Shown here: positions 17,524 through 25,153 of the stretch, piece by piece | How the letters are laid out: every line of letters starts with the position of its first letter | How positions within the stretch are numbered: position 1 is the first letter of the stretch | Assembly: GCF_900110925.1 (NCBI RefSeq) | Contig: NZ_FOFP01000012.1 | Location: forward strand, 1 to 64,000 | Source: Pseudomonas cuatrocienegasensis | GTDB lineage: Bacteria; Pseudomonadota; Gammaproteobacteria; Pseudomonadales; Pseudomonadaceae | Direction: 5' to 3' | Length of the DNA: 64,000 nt | The notes under the pieces: model-generated | Databases searched by the model: none | The model's input: only the letters and a program-made list of their open reading frames with translations | What the model was told of the DNA's origin: nothing | Program-made: the position numbers and the translations under genes

Positions 17524-18276
17524 ATGAAGGCTTTCAGATGTGGTGCGTTGATTGGGCTCATGCTGGCTGCGTTGAGCGTACGGGCTGAATTACCGGCTTA
17601 CTACAAGGTGGTGTTGCTCACCGAGAATTTCCCGCCGTTCAATATGGCGATCGATGACAAGAACTTTGCTCGAGACAGTGGGATTGACGGCATCAGTGCT
17701 GAAATAGTGCGCGAGATGTTCAAGCGGGCCGGCATTGGCTACACCCTGAGCCTGCGTTTCCCTTGGGACCGCTTATATAAATTGACCCTGGAGAAGCCTA
17801 ATTACGGGCTGTTTTCCACCACCCTGACACCCCAGCGCCAGCCACTGTTCAAGTGGGTCGGCCCGCTGGCCAAGACCAGTTGGGTATTGCTGGCGGCACC
17901 GGGCAACACGTTGACGCTGAACACGCTCAAGGATGCTGCCAAGTATCGAGTTGGTGCCTACAAGAACGCCTCCGTAAGCCAGCATCTGGAGAGCCAGGGA
18001 CTTGAGCCGATCAATGCGTTGCGCGATCAGGAAAATATCAAGAAGCTGACCGGCGGCAAGATCGACCTTTGGGCCACTGTGGACCCGGTTGGGCGGTATC
18101 TGGCCAAGCAGGAAGGCGTGAGCGGGTTGACCACGGTGCTGCGTTTCAATCAGGCCGAGTTGTACCTGGCTCTGAACAAGGATACCCCGGATGAAGTGGT
18201 GCAGCGCCTGCAGAAGGCCCTGGATGAGCTGCGCGCCGAGGGCTTCGTGGACGAGATGACCAACAGCTACCTGTAG
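17524..18276 (+). CDS. Family-3 solute-binding protein, tandem copy 2
   Basis: 250 residues from ATG 17524 (MKAFRCGALIGLMLAALSVRA signal peptide), preceded by AGGGGGCGGT. An in-frame ATG at 17452 would add an N-terminal part not shared with copy 3. It shares long stretches with copy 3: LTENFPPFNMAIDDKNFARD, AEIVREMFKRAGI, HLESQGLEPINALRDQEN, and the identical C-terminus EGFVDEMTNSYL. A terminator-like hairpin pair follows. Confidence 0.85.
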   Translation: MKAFRCGALIGLMLAALSVRAELPAYYKVVLLTENFPPFNMAIDDKNFARDSGIDGISAEIVREMFKRAGIGYTLSLRFPWDRLYKLTLEKPNYGLFSTTLTPQRQPLFKWVGPLAKTSWVLLAAPGNTLTLNTLKDAAKYRVGAYKNASVSQHLESQGLEPINALRDQENIKKLTGGKIDLWATVDPVGRYLAKQEGVSGLTTVLRFNQAELYLALNKDTPDEVVQRLQKALDELRAEGFVDEMTNSYL

Positions 18277-18299
18277 TTCTGCGCTATTGAGCGCTTGCT

Positions 18300-18334
18300 C
18301 TGGACGTCAGCAATATCGCCATGCTGACGTCCAG
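18300..18334. repeat. Perfect 13-bp inverted repeat after copy 2
   Basis: CTGGACGTCAGCA pairs with TGCTGACGTCCAG around a 9-base loop. It has no T tract, so it could be an operator-like dyad or an mRNA 3' hairpin. Confidence 0.6.
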
Positions 18335-18350
18335 GATGATCTGTGTTCCA

Positions 18351-18390
18351 GCAAAACGCCGCGAGGCCCTTGGGGATCGCGGCGTTTTGC
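18351..18390. terminator. Probable Rho-independent terminator between binding-protein copies 2 and 3
   Basis: GCAAAACGCCGCGA pairs with TCGCGGCGTTTTGC around a 12-base loop. The rest of this 364-base gap, up to 18640, shows no gene. Confidence 0.7.
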
Positions 18391-18640
18391 TGTGTACTCG
18401 GTGTGGCTATATGCGTCGTTCAGTCACGCGAGACCCCTTGATGCTTGCGCTGCATGGTGCGGTTTGTGCATTTGTCGAGGCGTATCGTTGCGCGCCTAGT
18501 CGTGGTTGCGTAGGGTCCATGCTGGCGGCGTGCCAATATTCGTCGCGAATTTGAGAAGAGCTGAGGTCTGGGGTGCTGTGCGAAAGCTCGTCGAGCGCTG
18601 CTAGGGGCCATAACAGACACTGCACGAAGAGGGGGAATGC

Positions 18641-19393
18641 ATGAAGGTGATCAAGAGTGGGTTGCTGTTGGGGCTGATGTTGGGGGCTCTGACCGCGCGG
18701 GCTGAGTTACCGGCCGACTACAAAGTGGTGTTGCTCACCGAGAACTTCCCGCCGTTCAACATGGCGGTCGATGACAAGAACTTTGCCCGTGACGATGGGA
18801 TCGACGGTATCAGTGCCGAAATTGTGCGCGAGATGTTCAAGCGGGCCGGCATCAACTACAGCTTGAGCCTGCGCTTCCCCTGGGATCGCCTGTATAAGCT
18901 GACGTTGGACAAGGCCAATTACGGCCTGTTTTCCACCACCTTCACGCCCGAGCGCCAGCCGCTGTTCAAGTGGGTTGGTCCGCTGGCCAAGACGGGCTGG
19001 GTGCTGCTCGCCGCGCCTGGCAATAACCTGGAGTTGAAGACTCTCAAGGATGCGGCCCAGTACCAGGTTGGCGCTTACAAGAACGATGCGGTGAGTCAGC
19101 ATCTGGAGAGCCAGGGGCTCAAGCCGATCAACGCATTGCGCGATCAGGAAAACGTCAAGAAGCTGCTCAGCGGCAAGATCGATTTGTGGGCGACTACCGA
19201 CCCGGTCGGTCGTTACCTGGCCAAGCAGGAAGGTGTGAGCGGACTGACCACGGTATTGCGCTTCAATGATGCCGAGCTGTATCTGGCGCTGAACAAAGAC
19301 ACCCCGGATGAGGTGGTGCAGCGCCTGCAGAAAGCCCTGGACGAGCTGCGTGCCGAGGGCTTTGTCGACGAGATGACCAATAGCTACCTATAG
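18641..19393 (+). CDS. Family-3 solute-binding protein, tandem copy 3
   Basis: 250 residues, ATG preceded by GAGGGGGAATGC. Signal peptide MKVIKSGLLLGLMLGALTARA. It is nearly the same protein as copy 2 over its length, with identical C-terminus, so it arose by a recent tandem duplication. It is separated from copy 2 by 364 bases holding a terminator, so it is probably transcribed from its own promoter. Confidence 0.85.
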   Translation: MKVIKSGLLLGLMLGALTARAELPADYKVVLLTENFPPFNMAVDDKNFARDDGIDGISAEIVREMFKRAGINYSLSLRFPWDRLYKLTLDKANYGLFSTTFTPERQPLFKWVGPLAKTGWVLLAAPGNNLELKTLKDAAQYQVGAYKNDAVSQHLESQGLKPINALRDQENVKKLLSGKIDLWATTDPVGRYLAKQEGVSGLTTVLRFNDAELYLALNKDTPDEVVQRLQKALDELRAEGFVDEMTNSYL

Positions 19394-19411
19394 GGCGCAC
19401 TGTGCGCATTA

Positions 19412-20083
19412 TCACGGCGCGCTGTGGCTGATGCGCAGGTCGTAGAAGGTTGCAGCGCCTGCTTCGGTTTCATAGCCGCTGTTGTCCTGTACGTAGACGC
19501 CAGCCTTGAAGTACAGCGGTTTGGCGGCCCAGCTTGAATTCAGGGTGCGAGTCAGCAGGCGGTCGTTAACCTGCACCTGCAGGACGCCCTGAGGCGTCAG
19601 GGTGATCCGGTAGTTGAAGGTCTGGTTAAGCGGGATGCCGCTGAGCACGGTGAGCACCGCGCCTTCTGCGTCGTCGGGTGAGTTGCGGATCTTGGCGACC
19701 AGATTGGCTGTGGCCGTCTTGGTCTTGTACTGGTATTCCAGCTTGAGCATGGGGCGTGAGCTGCCGTGGGCGTGGATCTGGCCGATGACGATTTTGCCGG
19801 TCGAGGGCACTTGGCTAATGCTTAATTGAGCGCTGAGGGTGTGTTGCGCGCCTGGGTAGGTCCAGTTGCGCAATGCGCCGCTGGCCAGGGTTTCGCGCAG
19901 TTCGCTGCGCGGGTAGCTGGCATTGGCTGTGGTGGTGCCGTTGACTGGGGTCCAGAACAGCACGCGGCCATCAAGGGACTTGAAGTAATAATCCTGATAG
20001 CCGCCGACCAGTAAGGGGGTGGTGATGGTCGTGGCGGGCACGCCCACGGGGATGGACAGGTTCCAGGTGGCAAGATCGATCAT
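19412..20083 (-). CDS. Polysaccharide lyase family 7 (alginate lyase)
   Basis: 223 residues. The three PL7 signature regions are present: RSELRE (residues about 59-64), GQIHAH with the catalytic His, and YFKAGVYVQ near the C-terminus with the catalytic Tyr region (YFKAGxYxQ). QIH rather than QVH points to broader or poly-G-preferring specificity in this family (inference). No signal peptide is visible: the protein starts MIDLATWNLSIPVG, directly with the catalytic fold. P. aeruginosa also has a leaderless PL7 lyase of this size, from memory. Confidence 0.9.
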   Translation of the reverse strand: MIDLATWNLSIPVGVPATTITTPLLVGGYQDYYFKSLDGRVLFWTPVNGTTTANASYPRSELRETLASGALRNWTYPGAQHTLSAQLSISQVPSTGKIVIGQIHAHGSSRPMLKLEYQYKTKTATANLVAKIRNSPDDAEGAVLTVLSGIPLNQTFNYRITLTPQGVLQVQVNDRLLTRTLNSSWAAKPLYFKAGVYVQDNSGYETEAGAATFYDLRISHSAP

Positions 20084-20465
20084 GGTCAGGCTCTCGGCGG
20101 GTGACGGCTAGCGGCTGTGGGCGTTCGCTGGCGTTATACGGCGCGGCGAGAAGAGCGGTAAGTGCATTTCGTCGACTTAATGGCGTCAAAAAATGAACTT
20201 ATTCGACAATGGCTACTACTGCGCCAGTAGCCCAGGTGGAGAGTGGGGGGGGCTGGGCTAATCGCCAGCCCTTATGCAATGAGGCCGTGCCCCCTGACGG
20301 GGTGTCAGTTTTTTGGATTGACGCGCAGTGTTCGGCGGCTCGCCCTGTAGCGCTTTCCGATGAGCGGTCGGCATGGCGCCGGCGAAAAATCATGTAAAAC
20401 ACCTGCGCCGCGCTCTAGGGCAGGCTGCGCCATACTGCCGGCCTCTTCGCTGGGCTGATCCACGC

Positions 20466-20918
20466 ATGCGCATTTCCCTGTTATTTCGGCCGTTCCTTGC
20501 TGCGGTGCTGCTGGCTACTGTGCTGGGCTCGCTGTTACAGACCCACCTCAATCTTGCGGTGCTACAGGCCCACGGGATTGCCGTGCCGGTCACGGTGCGC
20601 TTGCATACCAGCGGCCTGGATCTGCTCGGTTTCGGTCCGACCCTGGCTGCGTTGGTCGCCACGGCCTTTCTGGTGGCCCTGCCGCTGGCCCTGTGGCTGC
20701 TGCGTGGGCGTGACGCCCTCGGCTGGCCCCTGTTTGCCCTGGCCGGCGCCCTGTCATTGTTGGCGGCGCTGGCCGTGGCCAATGCCCTGGCTCCCATGCC
20801 AACGCTGATAGCGGCAAATCGCACGCTGGCTGGCACCCTGGGTCTGATGGCCTGCGCCAGTGCCGGCGGCCTGCTGTTCTACGCCTTGCTGCGACCTACC
20901 CGTGGGCGTGTCGCATGA
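20466..20918 (+). CDS. Small membrane protein of unknown function
   Basis: 150 residues from ATG 20466 (MRISLLFRPFLAAVLLATVLGS). About four hydrophobic segments are visible, near residues 5-25, 50-72, 80-105 and 115-140. I do not recognise a family. It is directly upstream of the sugar dehydrogenase gene (34-base gap) and may share its transcript. The 382-base gap on its left, to the lyase gene start at 20083, shows no gene. Confidence 0.6.
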   Translation: MRISLLFRPFLAAVLLATVLGSLLQTHLNLAVLQAHGIAVPVTVRLHTSGLDLLGFGPTLAALVATAFLVALPLALWLLRGRDALGWPLFALAGALSLLAALAVANALAPMPTLIAANRTLAGTLGLMACASAGGLLFYALLRPTRGRVA

Positions 20919-20952
20919 TCCGCTACAGCCTCTCTACACAAGGATTTTCCCG

Positions 20953-22050
20953 TTGATCAAACAGGCTGCAGCCCTCTGTCTGGTCATGGCCGCGCCCCAC
21001 GCAGTGGCGGCCATGGATTACCGTATCGAAACGCTGGTGACGGGGCTGGAACACCCCTGGTCGCTGGCGTTTCTACCCGATGGCGGGATGCTGGTGACCG
21101 AGCGCGTCGGGCGACTGCGTCTGATCGACGCCCAGGGCCAGTTGCAGGCTGAGCCGCTGGCTGGGCTGCCCGAGATGTTTACCGCGGCCCAGGCTGGTCT
21201 GATGGAGGTGGCGCTCGACCCCGACTTCGCCCGCAACCAGCGGATCTTTCTGACCTATGCCTACGGCACCCTGGAGGCTAACAACACCCGCCTGGCCAGT
21301 GCGCGGCTGGTCGATGGGCGCCTGGAGGATGTGCGGGTGCTGTTCAGCGCCCAGCCGGCCAAGGCGGGTGCCTCACACTACGGCGGGCGCTTGGCGTTTC
21401 TGGCGGACGCTACCCTGGTGCTGACCCTGGGCGATGCCTTCGACCTGCGCGAGGAGGCGCAGAACCCGGCCAACCACCTTGGCAAGCTGGTGCGGCTGAA
21501 CCGCGACGGCAGCGTGCCGGCGGACAACCCCCTACGTGGCCAGCCAGGCGCTGCGCCGGAGGTTTACAGCCTGGGCCATCGCAACGTCCAGGGCATCGTT
21601 TTCGACGCCCAGCAGCGTCGGCTGTACAGCCATGAGCACGGCCCGCGTGGCGGTGATGAACTCAACCTGATCGAGCCGGGGCTTAACTACGGCTGGCCGC
21701 TGGTCAGCTATGGCGTCGACTACACTGGCGCGCGTATTTCGCCCTACCAGGAGCTACCGGGCTTGCAGCCGCCGCTGTTGCACTGGACGCCCTCGGTCGC
21801 GCCCGCCAGCCTGACCCAGTACACCGGCACGTTGTTTGCGCAGTGGCAGGGCGATCTGTTCGCTGCCACCCTGGCCGAACGCAGCGTGCGGCGCATTCGC
21901 CTGCACGACGGCAAGCTGGCCGGTGAGGAGGTGTTGTTCGAGGAGCTGGAGTCGCGCATCCGTGATGTGCGCAACGGCCCGGACGGCGCGCTCTACCTGC
22001 TCACCGACAGTGCCGAAGGACAACTGCTGCGGGTTGTGCCGAGCGAGTAA
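20953..22050 (+). CDS. PQQ-dependent aldose sugar dehydrogenase (YliI/Asd-like)
   Basis: 365 residues if started at TTG 20953 (LIKQAAALCLVMAAPHAVAA, a good signal peptide, with AAGGA 8 bases upstream). An ATG at 20860 in frame would overlap the previous gene. The soluble glucose/sorbosone dehydrogenase beta-propeller is clear: LEHPWSLAFLPDGGMLVTER, SHYGGRLAF, LGHRNVQGIVFD, HEHGPRGGDELNLIEPGLNYGWPLVSYG. Periplasmic oxidation of aldoses is expected. Whether PQQ is used cannot be shown from sequence. Confidence 0.88.
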   Translation: MIKQAAALCLVMAAPHAVAAMDYRIETLVTGLEHPWSLAFLPDGGMLVTERVGRLRLIDAQGQLQAEPLAGLPEMFTAAQAGLMEVALDPDFARNQRIFLTYAYGTLEANNTRLASARLVDGRLEDVRVLFSAQPAKAGASHYGGRLAFLADATLVLTLGDAFDLREEAQNPANHLGKLVRLNRDGSVPADNPLRGQPGAAPEVYSLGHRNVQGIVFDAQQRRLYSHEHGPRGGDELNLIEPGLNYGWPLVSYGVDYTGARISPYQELPGLQPPLLHWTPSVAPASLTQYTGTLFAQWQGDLFAATLAERSVRRIRLHDGKLAGEEVLFEELESRIRDVRNGPDGALYLLTDSAEGQLLRVVPSE

Positions 22051-22081
22051 GCACGGCGAAGACACTGGCGCCGGCGCTTTT

Positions 22082-22165
22082 TGTAGGAGCCTCGCCCCGG
22101 GGCGAATGTCATGGATAACACCGAGGTAGCTGAATGGCGGCTCGCCCCGAGGCGGGGCTCCTACA
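22082..22165. repeat. REP pair, GTAGGAGCCTCGCCCC family
   Basis: TGTAGGAGCCTCGCCCCGGG and its inverted partner CGAGGCGGGGCTCCTACA flank a short spacer. A related single copy is at 32641-32665. Confidence 0.75.
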
Positions 22166-22238
22166 CCGGTACAGTGGTTCATGTCGGTGCTGCGTGACGG
22201 CTGGCACGGGGATACAACACGATTTTGGGACATAGCCT

Positions 22239-22745
22239 TTGAAATACCTGCGAGCCTACCCGACCGAACTGCAGGACAAGATCCGCGCGCTGATCGACCA
22301 GGGGCGCCTGGGTGATTACCTGGCCCAGCGCTATGGCGAGCGTCACGCCATCCAGAGTGACAAAGCGCTCTACGCCTACACCATGGCGCTCAAGCAGGCG
22401 CATCTGAAAAACGCCCCCGCAATCGACAAGGTGCTGTTCGACAACCGCCTGGACCTGACCCACCGCGCCCTGGGCCTGCACACCGCGGTGTCGCGGGTGC
22501 AGGGCGGCAAGCTCAAGGCCAAGAAGGAAATTCGGGTGGCTGCGCTGTTCAAGGACGCCGCGCCGCAGTTCCTGCAGATGATCGTGGTGCATGAGCTGGC
22601 GCACCTCAAGGAAAGCGATCACAACAAGGCGTTCTATCAGCTCTGCCAATACATGCTGCCGGACTACCACCAATTGGAGTTCGACCTGCGCGTGTACCTG
22701 ACCTGGCGCGAGTTGCCCGACACCGGCCTGCTTACAGAGCGCTGA
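22239..22745 (+). CDS. YgjP-like M48-type metallopeptidase
   Basis: 168 residues. The zinc motif HELAHLKESDHNKAFYQLC fits the HExxH...H arrangement of the YgjP/DUF45 family, preceded by EIRVAALFKDAAPQFLQMIVV. The rest is helical with no signal peptide, so it should be cytoplasmic. The start is near a REP element at 22082-22165. Its 3' end overlaps the convergent GreA/B-like gene by 14 bases. Confidence 0.88.
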   Translation: MKYLRAYPTELQDKIRALIDQGRLGDYLAQRYGERHAIQSDKALYAYTMALKQAHLKNAPAIDKVLFDNRLDLTHRALGLHTAVSRVQGGKLKAKKEIRVAALFKDAAPQFLQMIVVHELAHLKESDHNKAFYQLCQYMLPDYHQLEFDLRVYLTWRELPDTGLLTER

Positions 22746-23214
22746 GCACTTCGAGGCTACTGCCGGCAGCGCCTACCTGCAGGCTGACTTCGTCGCCAGG
22801 GCGTTTGCCGAGCAGAGCCAGGCCCAGCGGCGCCGTACTGCCGAGTACCTGTACCTGTTCGCCGGCGTGCTGCAGTTTCATGCTGGCACCGGGTGGACCG
22901 AGGAATAGCCATTGCTCGCGGTTATGCTCATCGACGGTTTGCACCAACGCGCCGAGCTGGATGCCCTGATCGCTGTCGAACGGTCGCGGGCGCAGTTGGC
23001 GCCAGGTCATCAACGTCTGTTGCAGCTGCGCCACCCGTCGCGCCTGGCCGCTGGCCAGGTAGGCGGCTTCCAGGCCGAGGGTGTCGTATTTGTTTTCGGC
23101 GACATTTTCCGCATGGGTGGCGGTTTCGTGCGCGGTCAGCGCCGCCTGCTCGGCACGGGCCAGTTCGGCGTGCAGCTGTTCGATGACCTGGCGGTGCAGT
23201 TCGGCTTTGTCCAC
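22732..23214 (-). CDS. GreA/GreB-like transcription elongation factor family protein
   Basis: 160 residues. The N-terminal helical pair (about 1-70, MDKAELHRQVIEQLHAELARAEQAA, YDTLGLEAAYLASGQARR) and C-terminal FKBP-like part (IQLGALVQTVDEHNREQWLFLGPPGA, STAPLGLALLGKRPGDEVSL) match the GreA/GreB-type C-terminal domain. The N-terminal coiled coil is shorter and differs from canonical GreA, so it may bind RNA polymerase without the cleavage function. It overlaps ygjP-like in a convergent pair. Confidence 0.75.
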   Translation of the reverse strand: MDKAELHRQVIEQLHAELARAEQAALTAHETATHAENVAENKYDTLGLEAAYLASGQARRVAQLQQTLMTWRQLRPRPFDSDQGIQLGALVQTVDEHNREQWLFLGPPGASMKLQHAGEQVQVLGSTAPLGLALLGKRPGDEVSLQVGAAGSSLEVLSAL

Positions 23215-23279
23215 GGTGCGCTCACGCTTGGCAGGGGCGCGGATTATCCCGCAAGGCGGGCGTTGTTGTCCCGCTGCGC

Positions 23280-25091
23280 TCAGTCAGGCAGCGGAGCCAG
23301 TTCGATCCGGTTACGTCCGGCTGCCTTGGCCCGGTACATCGCCGCATCGGCGCGGCGGATCAGCTCGGTGGCGTCCTCCTGGCCAAGGCTCAGGGCAATC
23401 CCGATACTGGCGCCGAGGCTGATCGCCTGGCCTTCTAGCGACATCGACTCACCGAGCACTTGCAGTACTCGCTGGGCCAGTTGCGTTGCCAGCTCTGGCG
23501 AAAGCACGGTCTCGCAGACCAGCACGAATTCATCGCCGCCGAGGCGCGCCGGCAGATCGCTTTCGCGCAGCGCATAACGCAGCCGCTCGGCGACCTGGGC
23601 CAGAACGCGGTCGCCGAAGGCGTGGCCGTACTGGTCGTTGATCGGTTTGAAACCGTCCAGGTCGATCAGCATCACGGCGAGCAACTGCCCACTACGCTGG
23701 CTGCGTGCCAAGGCCTGCTCGAGCTGTTGCTGCAGTGCGGTGCGGTTGGCCAGGCCGGTCAGTGGGTCCTGCAGGGCCATGTCGCGCAGGCGCCGATTGG
23801 CGGTTTCCAGGGCCTCGGTGCGCTCGGCCACGCGTTGCGCGAGGACCTTCTCATTGAGCTGCAGAGCGGCTTCCTTCTGCCGTTTCAGCTCGTTGAAGCG
23901 GGCTGCCAGGGCAAAGGACAGCAGGATCATTTCCAGCCCCGAGCCGATCTGCATGGCGTACAGGGTCATGAAGTTCGAGGGGATCAGGGCAAAGTTGCGC
24001 AGTGCCAGGAGCACGGCGCCGCTGAGCAGCATCATCCAGGCCAGGGCGAACAGACGGGCACCGGGCACCTTGTAGCCGACGCAGACGAAGCTGCTGATCA
24101 GTAGCGTCAAGGTGACCAGCAGGCCGGTCAGCGACATGGTCTGCAGGGCGTTCTGCACCGGCAGCAGCATGGTCCCGAGCAGGGCCAGGGCGGCAGCGCA
24201 GGACAATGCGATAAGCACGCGATCCAAGCGTGGTAGCCACTGGCGAGTATCGAGAAAACTGCGGGCGAAGATCATCGCGAGCAAGGCCGCCAGGGTCAGG
24301 CTGATCGGCAGAATGCGGTTGCTCCAGGGGACGGCCTGTGGCCACACATACTGCGCGCCGAGGCCGTTGAGCGAGAGCACGCTAAAGGCGAAAGCAATCA
24401 TGAACAGGACGTAGTTGAGATAGGGCCGCTCGCGCAGGGCGAGAAACAGCAGCAGGTTGTACAGGCCCAGGGCGACCAGCACGCCGCAGTAGAGCGCATG
24501 GGCGATGTAGCTGACCTGGCTGTGGCGCTCGAAGTCCGCCAGGTTCATCAGGCTGCCGCTCAGGGTCATGCTGCCCTGGGAGCTAACACGCAGGTACAGG
24601 GTGCGTCGTTCGCCGGGGGCCAGGGTGATTTCGAAGACCGGCGTGCGGTGGCTGATGCTGCGCTGGGCATAGGGCAGGGTGTCGCCGCCCTGGGATTCGC
24701 GCACGCCGTCTGCGCCGACATCGTAAAGGCGCACGTCATCAAGTGAGGCGTAATCCAGCTCCAGGCGCCAGCTGTGGGTGGTTTGGGCATGGGAAACGAC
24801 GCGCATGCGCAGCCAGACCGGGCCACTGACGTAGCCAAAACCGAGGTCGCGGCGCTCGCTGCTTGGACGCCAGGGCGCGCTGGCATCCAGCACATCGTCC
24901 AGCGCCCATTCATCCCGGGGGTCGAGCAGGTAGTCTACGTGGCCGTACAGCGGCACGGCCGCAGTCCGCTCATCCAGGCGCGTATCAGCCTGGGCCGGGT
25001 TGGTCAGCAGCGCGCCAAGCAACCCCAGCAGGCAACCGAGCGCCAGGGTCCATGACCAAAGGGCGGCGCAGGCACGTCTGTCAGCAGGCAT
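23280..25091 (-). CDS. 7TM-DISM diguanylate cyclase
   Basis: 603 residues from ATG 25091 (MPADRRACAALWSW). Signal or anchor helix, then a periplasmic 7TMR-DISM extracellular domain (about 40-170, jelly-roll, LRMRVVSHAQTTHSWRLELDY). About seven membrane helices follow (about 180-390), then a coiled coil (KRQKEAALQLNEKVLAQRVAERTEALE) and a GGDEF domain with intact RLGGDEF. An inhibitory RxxD site (RESD) lies five residues before it. It should synthesise cyclic di-GMP in response to a periplasmic ligand, often a carbohydrate. Confidence 0.92.
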   Translation of the reverse strand: MPADRRACAALWSWTLALGCLLGLLGALLTNPAQADTRLDERTAAVPLYGHVDYLLDPRDEWALDDVLDASAPWRPSSERRDLGFGYVSGPVWLRMRVVSHAQTTHSWRLELDYASLDDVRLYDVGADGVRESQGGDTLPYAQRSISHRTPVFEITLAPGERRTLYLRVSSQGSMTLSGSLMNLADFERHSQVSYIAHALYCGVLVALGLYNLLLFLALRERPYLNYVLFMIAFAFSVLSLNGLGAQYVWPQAVPWSNRILPISLTLAALLAMIFARSFLDTRQWLPRLDRVLIALSCAAALALLGTMLLPVQNALQTMSLTGLLVTLTLLISSFVCVGYKVPGARLFALAWMMLLSGAVLLALRNFALIPSNFMTLYAMQIGSGLEMILLSFALAARFNELKRQKEAALQLNEKVLAQRVAERTEALETANRRLRDMALQDPLTGLANRTALQQQLEQALARSQRSGQLLAVMLIDLDGFKPINDQYGHAFGDRVLAQVAERLRYALRESDLPARLGGDEFVLVCETVLSPELATQLAQRVLQVLGESMSLEGQAISLGASIGIALSLGQEDATELIRRADAAMYRAKAAGRNRIELAPLPD

Positions 25092-25153
25092 AGGCAGGCC
25101 ATGGACGGAAAACGATGGACAGATACTGGCAGAAAGCCGTGTCCGCGCGCCAG

